Assembly (NCBI GenBank): GCA_014529385.2 | Contig: CM043945.1 | Location: forward strand, 2,081,312 to 2,145,311 | Reading direction: 5' to 3' | Length of the DNA: 64,000 nt | Source: Adiantum capillus-veneris | Taxonomy: Eukaryota; Streptophyta; Polypodiopsida; Polypodiales; Pteridaceae | Part shown: one piece after another, positions 36,856 to 46,268 of the stretch | Numbering within the stretch: the first letter of the stretch is position 1 | How the letters are laid out: every line of letters starts with the position of its first letter | Notes under the pieces: generated by a model | What the model was told of the DNA's origin: nothing | The model's database searches: none | Seen by the model: only the letters and a program-made list of their open reading frames with translations | Translations under genes and position numbers: made by a program

Positions 36856-37756
36856 CCATGGATCAGCAACCCGGCTAAGGCATGGAAGCACAAGCATCGG
36901 ATGAATAGGAATAGAGGATTCAAGAGATCACCTCTCCAATGCAAGTAGAGATTAGCCATGGCAAGGATAACTCTAAACTCACTCTAATCACTAATCAATC
37001 ATCTCCTACACACATCAAGTCCACCGAAGTTCGACTTACCATAGACTAGAAACCCAAGCACACTAATGATAAGCACACACTAATTACCACATGTCAATCA
37101 CGGCACTTCATCAATAGCTAAACACGAGGTGAGTGGTGCTAGAGCTTCATTAAACCTATCTACACACAAGCAAACAATAGGGCACACACACTAATTACAA
37201 TATTAAGACCCAACTGAGTCAACCTAATTAGTGATGCTAAATATCACAAATTGAATGCTTAGAGAAGTATAGGAGTGGTTAATTAGCAAGAAGTACATAC
37301 TTCTCTCAAATCTAAAATAATGAGAGTGTAATACTACTCCCATGACATAATGAAATGTAAAGAAGAAGTAGATTAATGTGAAAATAGGGATTAGATTAAT
37401 CAAGAAAAGCTTACTCTAATTGCAATGGTTAGCACTAGCCTCTTACGCATGGACATTAAGCTCAAGGATAGGCCATAGAGTGAACAGTCAAGAGAGAGGG
37501 TGCTCTCAAAAGTGGATCTTCAAGAGTAGATACTCGAGAATGAAGCCTCCTTGCATAAAGGCTTCCTTTTAAAGGCTTTCACCACAATCCCTTCTACTAT
37601 GGGTTTAAGCTTGAGCCCTCTAGTTAGACTATACAACTTTGGAACTCCAAGTGAGTCCAAGATGTATACAAAGTGAGTGGGAAATATTGTGCACAACCAC
37701 AACATATCTCCCGCTTGATGCATATTCGATGTAGCCTGTGTTAGCCGTTGCTAACA
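36856..37756 (-). repeat. LTR copy 'E', minus sense, end truncated
   Basis: A 0.9-kb minus-sense LTR ending GCTAACA on the right and lacking about 60 bp on the left, next to copy 'D'. The D-E junction is the reverse complement of the A-B junction, so both derive from one inverted LTR arrangement. Confidence 0.75.
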
Positions 37757-38021
37757 TTAATAAAAGAACCAATAAGAATTAAGCTCTCTAGAAGACTATT
37801 GGACAGTCTCCCAAGGGGTCCAATGAGCATTCAGTAGCCCAATGGCTTGCCTGATTCCTATTGGCCAGGAGACAAAGGGGTCCAATGAGAGTTTAGTAGC
37901 ATTAATTAATTACCTAAAGCTCTCACAAAAGGGGAAAGGGGGACACATGTCAGAAGGCTATCACTTATGCTGCTTAAATTCCATTGGCTAAGGCAGGCAT
38001 GGACCAATGGGGTGTCAGGAT
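37757..38021 (+). repeat. Gypsy-B-type LTR, interrupted (left piece)
   Basis: From 37815 onwards it matches 16440-16648 closely (two 'ggggtccaatgag' repeats, then 'ggggaaaggg', then 'gtcagga'). A copia insertion at 38022 interrupts it, and the match resumes at 40748. It is a candidate continuation of the Gypsy-B 3' LTR that starts at 23058. Confidence 0.75.
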
Positions 38022-38242
38022 TGAAGTCGCGGAGCGGAGCGTGGGTCAACTCTCTCTCTCACACACACACACAGTGAGCTTACACAGTACACAGTACACA
38101 GAGATCTGTTAGAAGGGTTATCTACTAATTCCTTAGTATTCACAAAGAATATGTTAGTATATACAAAGAGTTAGAGGAAAGTGAGTTAGGCGGGCGGCCG
38201 GCCATATCCGCATAAGAGGCCACTTGGGCTTTAATCCCAACA
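38022..38242 (-). repeat. 3' LTR of copia family Q
   Basis: A 221-bp LTR with plus-strand ends TGAAGTCGCGG and CCCAACA. In element sense it starts TGTTGGGATTAAAGCCC directly after the purine tract AGTGGGAGGT (38243-38252 as complement). It contains a CA run and repeated 'acagtac' units. Confidence 0.85.
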
Positions 38243-40742
38243 ACCTCCCACTTAAAGTCCAATGTGGCACTTTAAGTAACTGTAAATCTATGAACATAAA
38301 TGTACAAAGATTTACATGGCTGCCATCTATCCAATGCCCAATAACTCACGACAATGCACAAAGCCCTCTCCTGGAAGTCCCTTTGTGAGTAGATCAGCAG
38401 GATTGTCCTTGGTGTGGATCTTCAGCAGTTGTATCTGCTTGTCTTCAAGTACTTCCCTAATGAAGTGATACTTCACATCAATATGCTTAGTCTTCGAATG
38501 GAACAGTGGATTCTTTGCCAATTGTATAGCACTTTGACTATCACAATATAACTCTGGCATATCTGCATTGATTCCCAAGTCTGCAACCAATCTACCAAGC
38601 CAAATAGCTTCTTTGCATGCCTCATTTGCTGCAACATACTCAGCTTCTGTAGTAGACTGCGTAACACAATCTTGTAATCGAGATCGCCATGATATGGCAC
38701 CTCCAGCCAATGTAAAGACATAGCCTGATGTAGATCTCCTCTTATCCAAGTCTCCTGCATAATCTGAGTCAGTGTATCCTCTGACACTCAAATCCTGACT
38801 ACCATAGCATATGCGCATACTCTTTGTATGTTTTAAGTATCTCATGATACCTTTCACTGCCTCCCAATGTTTCTTGCCGGGATTTGACATATATCTGCTA
38901 ACCACTCCCACTGCAAATGCAATATCCGGACGTGTAGCAATCATTGCATACATCAAACTACCCACTGCAGACGCATATGGAATCTTATCCATTTCAGCCT
39001 TTTCTTCCTCAGACACAGGACAATCTTGTTTGCTAAGTTTCACATATGGTGGCAATGGAACACTCAATGCCTTTCCCTTCTCCATATTGAAACGTTGCAA
39101 AACCTTGTCAATATACTCTGTTTGAGATAACCAAATCAACTTCTTTGATCTGTCTCTCTCAATGCGCATACCAAGTATATGACTTGCCTCACCCATGTCT
39201 TTCATGTCAAACGATTTTGCCATCTTTGACTTCAAAGCTGAAATTTCTTCCAAGTGTTTGCCGGCAATCAACATGTCATCCACATACAAAATAAGGATCA
39301 GCCAACTGCCATCCTTAGCCTTCTTTGTATATAGACAGTGATCGAACTCACTACGTTTGTAGCCTTGAGAAAGCATAAACTGGTGGAACTTATGGTACCA
39401 TGCCCTCGGTGATTGTTTTAAGCCATAAAGACTCTTTAACAACTGGCATACCAAATGTTCCATGCCTTTCTCAACAAACCCTTCTGGCTGCTGCATGTAA
39501 ATTTCCACATCTAAATCACCATGCAAGAACGCTGTCTTGACATCCATTTGGTGCAACACCAAATCCAATATAGCAACCAATGCAAGAAAGCATCTCAATG
39601 TAGTCATCTTGACCACTGGAGAGAAGACTTCATCAAAGTCAATGCCTTGTTCTTGCTTAAAGCCCTTGGCAACAAGCCTTGCTTTGTACTTTGGCTGACT
39701 ATCATGAGCGGTGATCTTATACCTGTAAACCCATTTACAAGGTAGAGCCTTTTTGCCCTGTGGTAATTTAACCAACTTCCATGTCTGGTTTTTATGCAGA
39801 GCTGTCATCTCTGACTGCATGGCCAACTGCCATTTTTTCGAGTCAACCACTTGTAATGCTTCCTTGTAACAAGATGGTTCTCCGCAATCTGTGAGCATGA
39901 CATAATTTAGAGATGGCACATAACGATCAGGTGGTTTGGAGACACGCTCAGAACGTCTCACCACAACTGATTCTGCCTCTCTAGCCACTATAGGCTGTTC
40001 CTGAGCCTGACTATGCTGTCTTGATGTGCTAGCACTAGGTCCATCTTCCCTGAAGACAACTCTTCTGATCTCCTCTGTCTTCTCTGGCTTAGCGTGAAAC
40101 TTGGCTTCATTGAAATGCACATCATTGCTACGAATAAGCTTTCTGGACTCAGGATCCCAAAGCCGGTAACCCATCTCGCCCGATTCTCCGTAGCCAAGAA
40201 ATATACACTTCTTGCTCTTTGGTTCTAACTTATTTCTGAACGCCTTAGGAATATGGCTATAAGCTTCACAACCAAAGACTCTGAGATGCTTATACGAAGG
40301 TGCCTTGCCTGTCCATAGCATCTCGGCCACTGCACTCTTATCCAGAACCCTACTAGGAGACCTGTTGATCAAATGGACTGCTGTAGCCACTGCTTCCGCC
40401 CAAAATCCATCAGGCAACTCAGCATTTGACAACATGCTTCTGACCTTCTCTTGTATGGTCCTATTCATACGTTCTGCAACCCCATTCTGTGAAGGATTAT
40501 ATGGTGCAGTAAGTTCCCGCTTAATCCCTTTTTCTTCACAAAAGTCTTGAAAAGCTTTGGAAACGTACTCTCCACCATTGTCAGTTCTCAAGCACTTCAG
40601 CTTCTGACCACTCTGATTCTCCACCAGCTGCAAGAATGTCTTAAAGACCTTGAGCACCTCATCCTTGTGCTTCAAGAAGTAAACCCATACTTTGCGAGAA
40701 TAGTCATCTATGAATGTACAAAAGTACGCTTTAATCCCAACA
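38022..40742 (-). mobile_element. Copia family Q deletion derivative
   Basis: The element sits inside a Gypsy-type LTR and is flanked by AGGAT at 38017-38021 and 40743-40747. Its left end is a complete 221-bp LTR (3' LTR in minus sense). The right end keeps only the first 15 bp of the LTR, fused to mid-integrase sequence. Most of the 5' LTR, the primer site, gag, protease and early integrase are missing. Confidence 0.85.
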
Positions 40743-40774
40743 AGGATAAGCAAATAGCAAGAGGGATCAACCAA
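38327..40774 (-). CDS. Copia family Q pol, 5'-truncated but open (integrase-RT-RNase H)
   Basis: This uninterrupted minus-strand frame of 815 codons encodes most of a Ty1/copia polymerase. Integrase core motifs are FIDDYSRKVWVYF, LRTDNGGEYVS and QNGVAERMNR, followed by the C-terminal WTGKAPSYKHLRVFGCEAYSH. Reverse transcriptase has [36 protein letters not shown] and the catalytic ILYVDDMLIAG. RNase H has GYTDSDYAGD, TEAEYVAANEA and YCDSQSAI. The first dozen codons, with the ATG at 40774, lie in the flanking LTR and the LTR remnant, so that start is accidental. Gag, protease and the integrase zinc domain are absent. It has no stops, which suggests a recent insertion, yet it lacks a promoter-bearing 5' LTR. 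Confidence 0.9.
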   Translation of the reverse strand: MVDPSCYLLILVGIKAYFCTFIDDYSRKVWVYFLKHKDEVLKVFKTFLQLVENQSGQKLKCLRTDNGGEYVSKAFQDFCEEKGIKRELTAPYNPSQNGVAERMNRTIQEKVRSMLSNAELPDGFWAEAVATAVHLINRSPSRVLDKSAVAEMLWTGKAPSYKHLRVFGCEAYSHIPKAFRNKLEPKSKKCIFLGYGESGEMGYRLWDPESRKLIRSNDVHFNEAKFHAKPEKTEEIRRVVFREDGPSASTSRQHSQAQEQPIVAREAESVVVRRSERVSKPPDRYVPSLNYVMLTDCGEPSCYKEALQVVDSKKWQLAMQSEMTALHKNQTWKLVKLPQGKKALPCKWVYRYKITAHDSQPKYKARLVAKGFKQEQGIDFDEVFSPVVKMTTLRCFLALVAILDLVLHQMDVKTAFLHGDLDVEIYMQQPEGFVEKGMEHLVCQLLKSLYGLKQSPRAWYHKFHQFMLSQGYKRSEFDHCLYTKKAKDGSWLILILYVDDMLIAGKHLEEISALKSKMAKSFDMKDMGEASHILGMRIERDRSKKLIWLSQTEYIDKVLQRFNMEKGKALSVPLPPYVKLSKQDCPVSEEEKAEMDKIPYASAVGSLMYAMIATRPDIAFAVGVVSRYMSNPGKKHWEAVKGIMRYLKHTKSMRICYGSQDLSVRGYTDSDYAGDLDKRRSTSGYVFTLAGGAISWRSRLQDCVTQSTTEAEYVAANEACKEAIWLGRLVADLGINADMPELYCDSQSAIQLAKNPLFHSKTKHIDVKYHFIREVLEDKQIQLLKIHTKDNPADLLTKGLPGEGFVHCRELLGIG

Positions 40775-41526
40775 GAGAAAGAGGGGGCTGATTTTCTCAA
40801 GGCATTATTGCATACACACTCAAACTAGTCCATCTGTGAAGAAGAAGACTCTCTCTCTCCTTCTCAAGCTTTAATGGAAAGCTTATGACCTACTCCAAGC
40901 TTTGTGAGAAGGGAGGCCTACACCAACAACTCTTGGCTTTGTGATGCAAATCCAACCAAGAGCCAAGCTTCGATGCGTGCTCATCTCCTCTACCATGCTA
41001 ATTACTAAGCTGAGCTATGCTAATATGAGTGATTATGTGAGGAGATGTACATCTTTCTCGTAAGACTACTCCTTCTTCCTCTCAATCTACTCTCGTACCC
41101 CGCTAGCTCTCACTATCTTCGAAGGTGTGTGAGGTCTTGGGTCTGAGACCATGAGGGAATTGATGTTGTGTTTGATAAGTGTTTTGCTTAGTGCTTGAAG
41201 TTTCCATTTTCATTGCACTAGCTAGTATTGAAGGAACACAAAGAATTGTATTGTAAAATGTCTTTCTTGATGGGAGAAACCATAATACAAAGCCTTTTGG
41301 AGGGGGGACCGGCTCCATATAAATCTGGTCCTCAATTGTTGTCAATAGCTTAATTTCTCTCTCTTTTGAAGTATTGTTCATGCTATCTAACTAGGTGTTA
41401 TACGTTTTATTGCTCTCTCCACCAAGCACTCTTGTTATTACCATTAGGAATCTATTCTAATGAAATGCTCAGTATGTTCATGCTATTTTTCGCTACACAC
41501 AAGTTACTAGGCCATTAAATGTTGCA
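40748..41526 (+). repeat. Gypsy-B-type LTR, interrupted (right piece)
   Basis: Continues the LTR interrupted at 38022 and matches 16652-17441, ending ATGTTGCA where the 5' LTR of Gypsy-B ends ATGTTACA. No primer-binding site follows, as expected for a 3' or solo LTR. Confidence 0.8.
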
Positions 41527-42232
41527 ATCGTAGAGTCAAACACTCACGCACAATGCACAGTAAGATGAGAGCACATATCCTAGTCAACGAAAACCATTTC
41601 TTAAAGGGGTGCCAGCTTACAAAGCCATGTCATATGCTTTTATAGCTACACCATCTTTCTGAAGAACCCCTCAAAATATTTATTGCACAGCATATTGTTT
41701 TCCATGCATTTTTGTGTATGCATATAGGATGTTCCATCATTGGACATATGCAATTAGACACTCTTTTTTGCTTCCACCTATGCACCTTGAGTGGACTACA
41801 ACAACAAAACCAATGTTCCATCATGCTACCCTCTCATATTTGCTGCCTTTTTATTTCCATATCAATCAGCAAATAATCCCTTGAGTACCCCAATAATGTG
41901 TGTATCCCAAAGGAACTTTTTTCCCACTGGGTTTTTCCTTTTGGTCATCCAGGTATTAGACCCTAATTTAAAACCTCATCATTATACTTCCCTTCTATAT
42001 ACTTTTCATAAATAAATAGAAGCCTCATCATTATGCTTGGACAAATGCAACATCATCTCTCACAACACATATTCGGACCAATGAAGATGCTGTAGCAAAT
42101 TGAACCTCATCAACAAATTCAACTACAAATGAAGACAATCAGACCATCAAAAACCAATCAAAACCTTCCAAAGCCTCCACAGACACTTTTCAACCTTGCC
42201 CGAGGACGGGCACTAAAATCGGAAGGGGGGAA
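41527..42232 (+). other. Remnant of a Ty3-type interior with PPT
   Basis: No coding domain is visible in this 0.7-kb AT-rich stretch. Its right end has the marks of a retroelement 3' end: an AGGA hairpin at 42197-42212 and a purine tract GGAAGGGGGGAA at 42221-42232, just before an LTR start TGTTAACTC. Confidence 0.6.
42197..42212 (+). promoter_or_regulatory. AGGA-loop hairpin upstream of PPT
   Basis: A perfect 6-bp stem (TGCCCG with CGGGCA) closes an AGGA loop, eight bases upstream of the purine tract. The stem sequence is unrelated to that of Gypsy-A/C, while loop and position are the same. Confidence 0.7.
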
Positions 42233-43155
42233 TGTTAACTCAGTCAACGTCAGTTAACAGGAGCTGCTAAAGACTGAAGACATATGGATGCACATCAAAG
42301 ATCAACATGAAGAAGCAGTAAAAATTAGAGTTACACATTTTCCACATTTTTCCAAAATGGTCATGTATTGTAAATTCCCGATTTATTTCAAGCCATTGTA
42401 ATATTTTAATGTGTTACGGGCTCAATGGGAGTTCCAAGCTGTAAAGAATAGGTCAGTTAGTGTGCATAGGTGGCAGATTTAGTAAGTGGTGGAGCCCTAA
42501 AGGCCTTGGGCACCTCGACATTGGATATTTTTACTCGAGGTATATAAGACAGTGTGTAAAAGAAATTAGGGTCTCAAGCTCATTTGTTGAGAGCACTCTT
42601 TGGTGAGAGCTCTTGAGGTGTGTGGCTATGGAGTTCTTGAGCTTCTCCTTGCTCATGTGACTTGGTTAACACTAATCGATGCTTAATTCTCTTTCACTAT
42701 GCCTCTCTCATACTTCTTATGATTGCTATTGATGCTTAGATTAGCTATATCTTAACTAATTAGTGGTTAATCCCGTTCTAATCTTGTGTAATTGCCATTT
42801 TTTGCTTGTGTGTGCATGTAGGTTTGATTGAAATGTGGTGCTCGATAGATCTATGTGTGTGTGTGGTCATGATTAGTGTGTTGCATGATAGGATTAGTGT
42901 TGTGTGCGTCTTGGAATTGTTAGTGTGTGTGATTGGGTTGATTAGAGGTGAAGAGAAGTGGATGTGGAGATTGCTCATCATTCCGACTTAGCTCCTCCAT
43001 AGGCCAAGGAGCTCACCTCATAGAGTCACCATTTGTGTTGCCATGATTAGCTCACTAATCGTGTGAGTGTTTCCATGCCCTAGTCGGGTAGCTCATCCCT
43101 CCGGATTGATAATTATGTTGGTCAGTGGAGCTATGCAACGATGGAAGCCCCCAAA
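42233..43155 (+). repeat. 3' LTR of a second tRNA-Asp-type family
   Basis: A plus-sense LTR beginning TGTTAACTCAG after the purine tract, about 0.92 kb. It contains a TATATAAG box near 42541. Its last part ('catgccctagtcgggta', 'ggattgataatt', 'gatggaagccccc') is a diverged relative of the end of LTR copies A-E, so the families are related. The final CA is lost where a Gypsy LTR fragment begins. Confidence 0.65.
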
Positions 43156-43894
43156 AATTATTTATTTTTATGCATCTTAATTCTCATTGGACCCTTTTAA
43201 AGCCTGTCAAATAGGATTCAAGCACAACATGAGGGCCACATGTGGAGGATTTTGACATATGTCTTTCATGCTTCTTAAGTCATTTGGTTTGAATTGAACA
43301 CTTCAAACACTTGGTCAATTAAGCATGGAAACCATTTATGCCTCTTGAGAGTTTATCTTTGAATTGAACACTTCGAGAACCTTAGTCATTTAAACATGAG
43401 AATCACCTCAAGCTTGGGCAAGGTTCCCACAAACACTTTAAGCACTTTAGCAAGCCGACAAGCACCTCATGCTTGGGTAGGATTCACATCTCAAAGTCAG
43501 TCCTAGCTTGCCTAAGGTCAAAGGACTTTTTTACACTAACTTTTGGAGGTCTTTAATGAAGCTAACCCTAAGGTATTTTAAGATCCATTAGATGCACGTT
43601 GCTCTTTGATAGACTACCTTCTTTTGGACCCCTATTGAGATGTAACCATCTCTCCTCTTGGTCCTTTGCTGAGGTAAATCTAGAAGCACTTATTGCACAT
43701 TGCTCTTTGGTAGACCGTCTCCTTTTGGACCCCTATAGAGATGCAACCATTTCTCCTTTTGTTCCCCTGTTGAGATAGGTTTAGAAGCACATATCTATAT
43801 CTTAACTCTTGTTCCCCTTTTATCTTCCCATATTAATTGATCGGTTTAATATGAGAAAATCATTTGGTAAAGTTAGATATTATATTTTATGACA
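43156..43894 (-). repeat. Truncated Gypsy-A/C LTR fragment
   Basis: Collinear with 5119-5861 of the Gypsy-A LTR and ending at the same TGACA terminus. The other 0.87 kb of the LTR is missing, and unrelated sequence replaces the purine tract. Confidence 0.85.
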
Positions 43895-44259
43895 TGGAAG
43901 GTAAGGAGCTCAAGTTTATCACCCAACCACAGAGGGCTAGAGAGTGCTCTAAGCACCACACATGACATGCATCATATGATATGATGAGGATAATAACTCA
44001 ATGCCTTTCTATATAGTGGTGGCCTACCTGTCCACACTAGCCTGAGTACCCATAGGCAGTTTGATCCCAGGTACACATTCAAAAATGCATTCTTTGGCTG
44101 CATGCTCGTTGTGCACGGTTGAGCTCTACAACCACTAGTAGGCGTGGACCACAAGCACCTTTACATGCTACATGACAAAGCATGACCTAGCAATCAATGT
44201 ACTCATGGACATTTCATTAACAAATCTGCTTGATTAAGCTTTTTTATCAACATCATTAT
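43895..44259. other. No recognisable feature
   Basis: A 365-bp interval between an LTR fragment and the complete element. No coding or repeat signal was recognised. It ends TTAT, which matches the first four bases after the element's right LTR. Confidence 0.5.
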
Positions 44260-45909
44260 TGTAATGGAATTTGCCTATTCAATTTGAGAATAGCGGAATT
44301 TAATGAGAGTACTTTCAAGAAATGATTTTGTGAGCATAGCGGGTAGACATAATTGAAGATAGCAACATAATCATAGCAATTAGTTAACTTGGCATAGACA
44401 ATACTTTTGCAAGAGAGAGAGTTTAGAGAACATGACAACAATTGAGGACCGGATTTATGTGGAGCCGGTCCCCCCTCCAATAGGCATTTGTATTATGATT
44501 TCTCCCATAAAGAGAGACTTGTTACAATACAGTCTTTGTGTTCCTTGTGACCTAGGTGATGCCATGAAGATGGAAGGCTTCATGCACCACAAACATAACA
44601 TAAACTTGAAGAAAGCTTTAACTATCCCAAGACCTCAAACACCTTCGAAGGTGGAGAGAGCTAGCAGGGAATGAGGGTAGGGAAGAGGAAGAAGAAACAT
44701 TTTGTAGGAAAAAGAATTAGTTCCTCACTTATCATACTCTTGTTGCTAGCATACATAATAGCATAGTAATGAAGAAGAAGGAGATGGCAAGCTTAAGCAT
44801 TGAAGCATGGCTCTTGGTTGGATTTGCACTCCATAGCCAAGAGTGTTGGTGTAGGCTCTCAACCTCTACTTGCTTGGAGAGGGAGCTCTTGCACTTTGCA
44901 TATCACACAATGAGAGTGCTTGTGAGTGTGTGTGGGTGAGTATACCCCCTAGGCACCCCCCTAGCTTGCTTGGGTCGACCCCCCCTTGTAGCTCATGCCT
45001 GAAGCTCATTGGACCCCTCCAGGCCTAGCCAATCACAAGCAGGAGCCATTACAAGCAACATGGGTAGCCTTGGGACAAGTGTCCCCCTTTCCCCTTTGAG
45101 AGAGAGGACTTGATAAATGCTAAAACAATTAGATAATTCATGTAATTTATCATTGGACCCCTTTGAAGCCTAGCCAATAGGCTTCAAGCAACACATGAAG
45201 GTAACATGGGTAGGGGCCTGACATGTGTCCTTGCTGCCTCTTCAAGATGGGCTTCCCTTGTGTGTGTGAGTGGGTGTTCTCTCTCTAGGCCCTAGGAAAA
45301 GGGCTCGCCCCCCCTCTTGTTGTGAGTGGGTGTTCTCTCTCTAGGCCCTAGGAAAAGGGCTCGCCCCCCCTCTTGTAGGAATGCTTTTGACTTTTAGGTG
45401 ATCAAGCACCTTACTCACCAAGCATGACAAAGCACTTGAACTAGGGGGGGTTCCCACAAGCATCTCAGGCAAGCTTCTCAAGGCACCTCAAGTACTTTAA
45501 TCATGCAGCAAGTCAAGCACCTCAAGCATGGAGCCAGTCAAGCACCTCAAGCATCTTAATCAAGCACCTCAAGCATGACAAGCACCTCAAGTAGGACAAG
45601 CACCTCGAGCTTGGGCCGGGTTCCCACCTCAAGCTCAGCCCTAGCTTACTTAAGGTCAAAAGGACTTTTACACACATTTATTGGAGGTCTTCAATGAAGC
45701 TAACCCTAAGGTCTTATGCTCCATTGGTTAGCCTTGCTCTTTGATAGACCATCTCCCTTTTGGGCCCCTTTACATTGGCCCCGTGTTGAGATAGATCTAA
45801 AAGCACATACCTATATCTTAACACTTGTTCCCGTTTATTCTCCCACATTAAGTGATCAATTTAATATGAGAAAATCATTTGGGTTAGTTAGATATTAGAT
45901 TTTATGACA
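44260..45909 (-). repeat. 3' LTR of Gypsy-C
   Basis: 1650 bp, plus-strand ends TGTAATGG and ATGACA. The element-sense start TGTCATAAAATC follows the purine tract at 45913-45922. It holds a direct repeat of about 50 bp ('gagtgggtgttctctctcta' onwards) near 45268-45375, also present in the other LTR. Confidence 0.92.
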
Positions 45910-45926
45910 TTACCTCTCTCTTGAAA

Positions 45927-45948
45927 TCATAGTCGTCCTCGACTATGA
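45927..45948 (-). promoter_or_regulatory. AGGA-loop hairpin upstream of Gypsy-C PPT
   Basis: A perfect 9-bp stem (TCATAGTCG with CGACTATGA) with AGGA loop, identical to the one in Gypsy-A and four bases from the purine tract AAGAGAGAGG. It lies 320 bases beyond the gag-pol stop, in non-coding sequence. Confidence 0.78.
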
Positions 45949-45992
45949 GGTAGAAGAGATAAAGTCTTAGTCATTAGTCAATCGTACTTAGC

Positions 45993-46015
45993 GGGTAAAG
46001 GATCCCTTTTTACCC
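45993..46015 (-). promoter_or_regulatory. Second conserved hairpin in the 3' untranslated region
   Basis: In element sense GGGTAAA pairs with TTTACCC around a GGGATCC-containing loop. Gypsy-A (5943-5967) and Gypsy-B (22956-22979) keep a GGGTA and TACCC pair around a GGATCC core despite changes elsewhere. Confidence 0.5.
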
Positions 46016-46268
46016 TACGACATCTTTCCAAGATGGATGACTAATCCATTTGGTGCTTGGGAGACATAGCTGCCGCAAGCATGTCTGCTCTTTAGTCCAT
46101 TTCATTCTCCCAAAGTAGAGTGACAAATTCTACTTGGTGTTTGAGAGACGTCGTCATCACAAACATGATTCTAAGCATGCATACTAGTTAAATTTGTGCA
46201 CAATTAAAAAGAGGACTAGTCATATAAGACAAAAACATGAGTTATTTAAAAGAAATTTGTACATTTGC

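Noticed and set aside
35265-36948. Open frames reading ANLYLHWRGDLLNP in several places
   Set aside because: They are chance frames in copies of the same LTR. Their repetition reflects LTR copies and not a gene family.
43142-43900. TGGAAG on both sides of the truncated Gypsy LTR fragment
   Set aside because: The left copy does not abut an LTR terminus, so it cannot be read as a target duplication.
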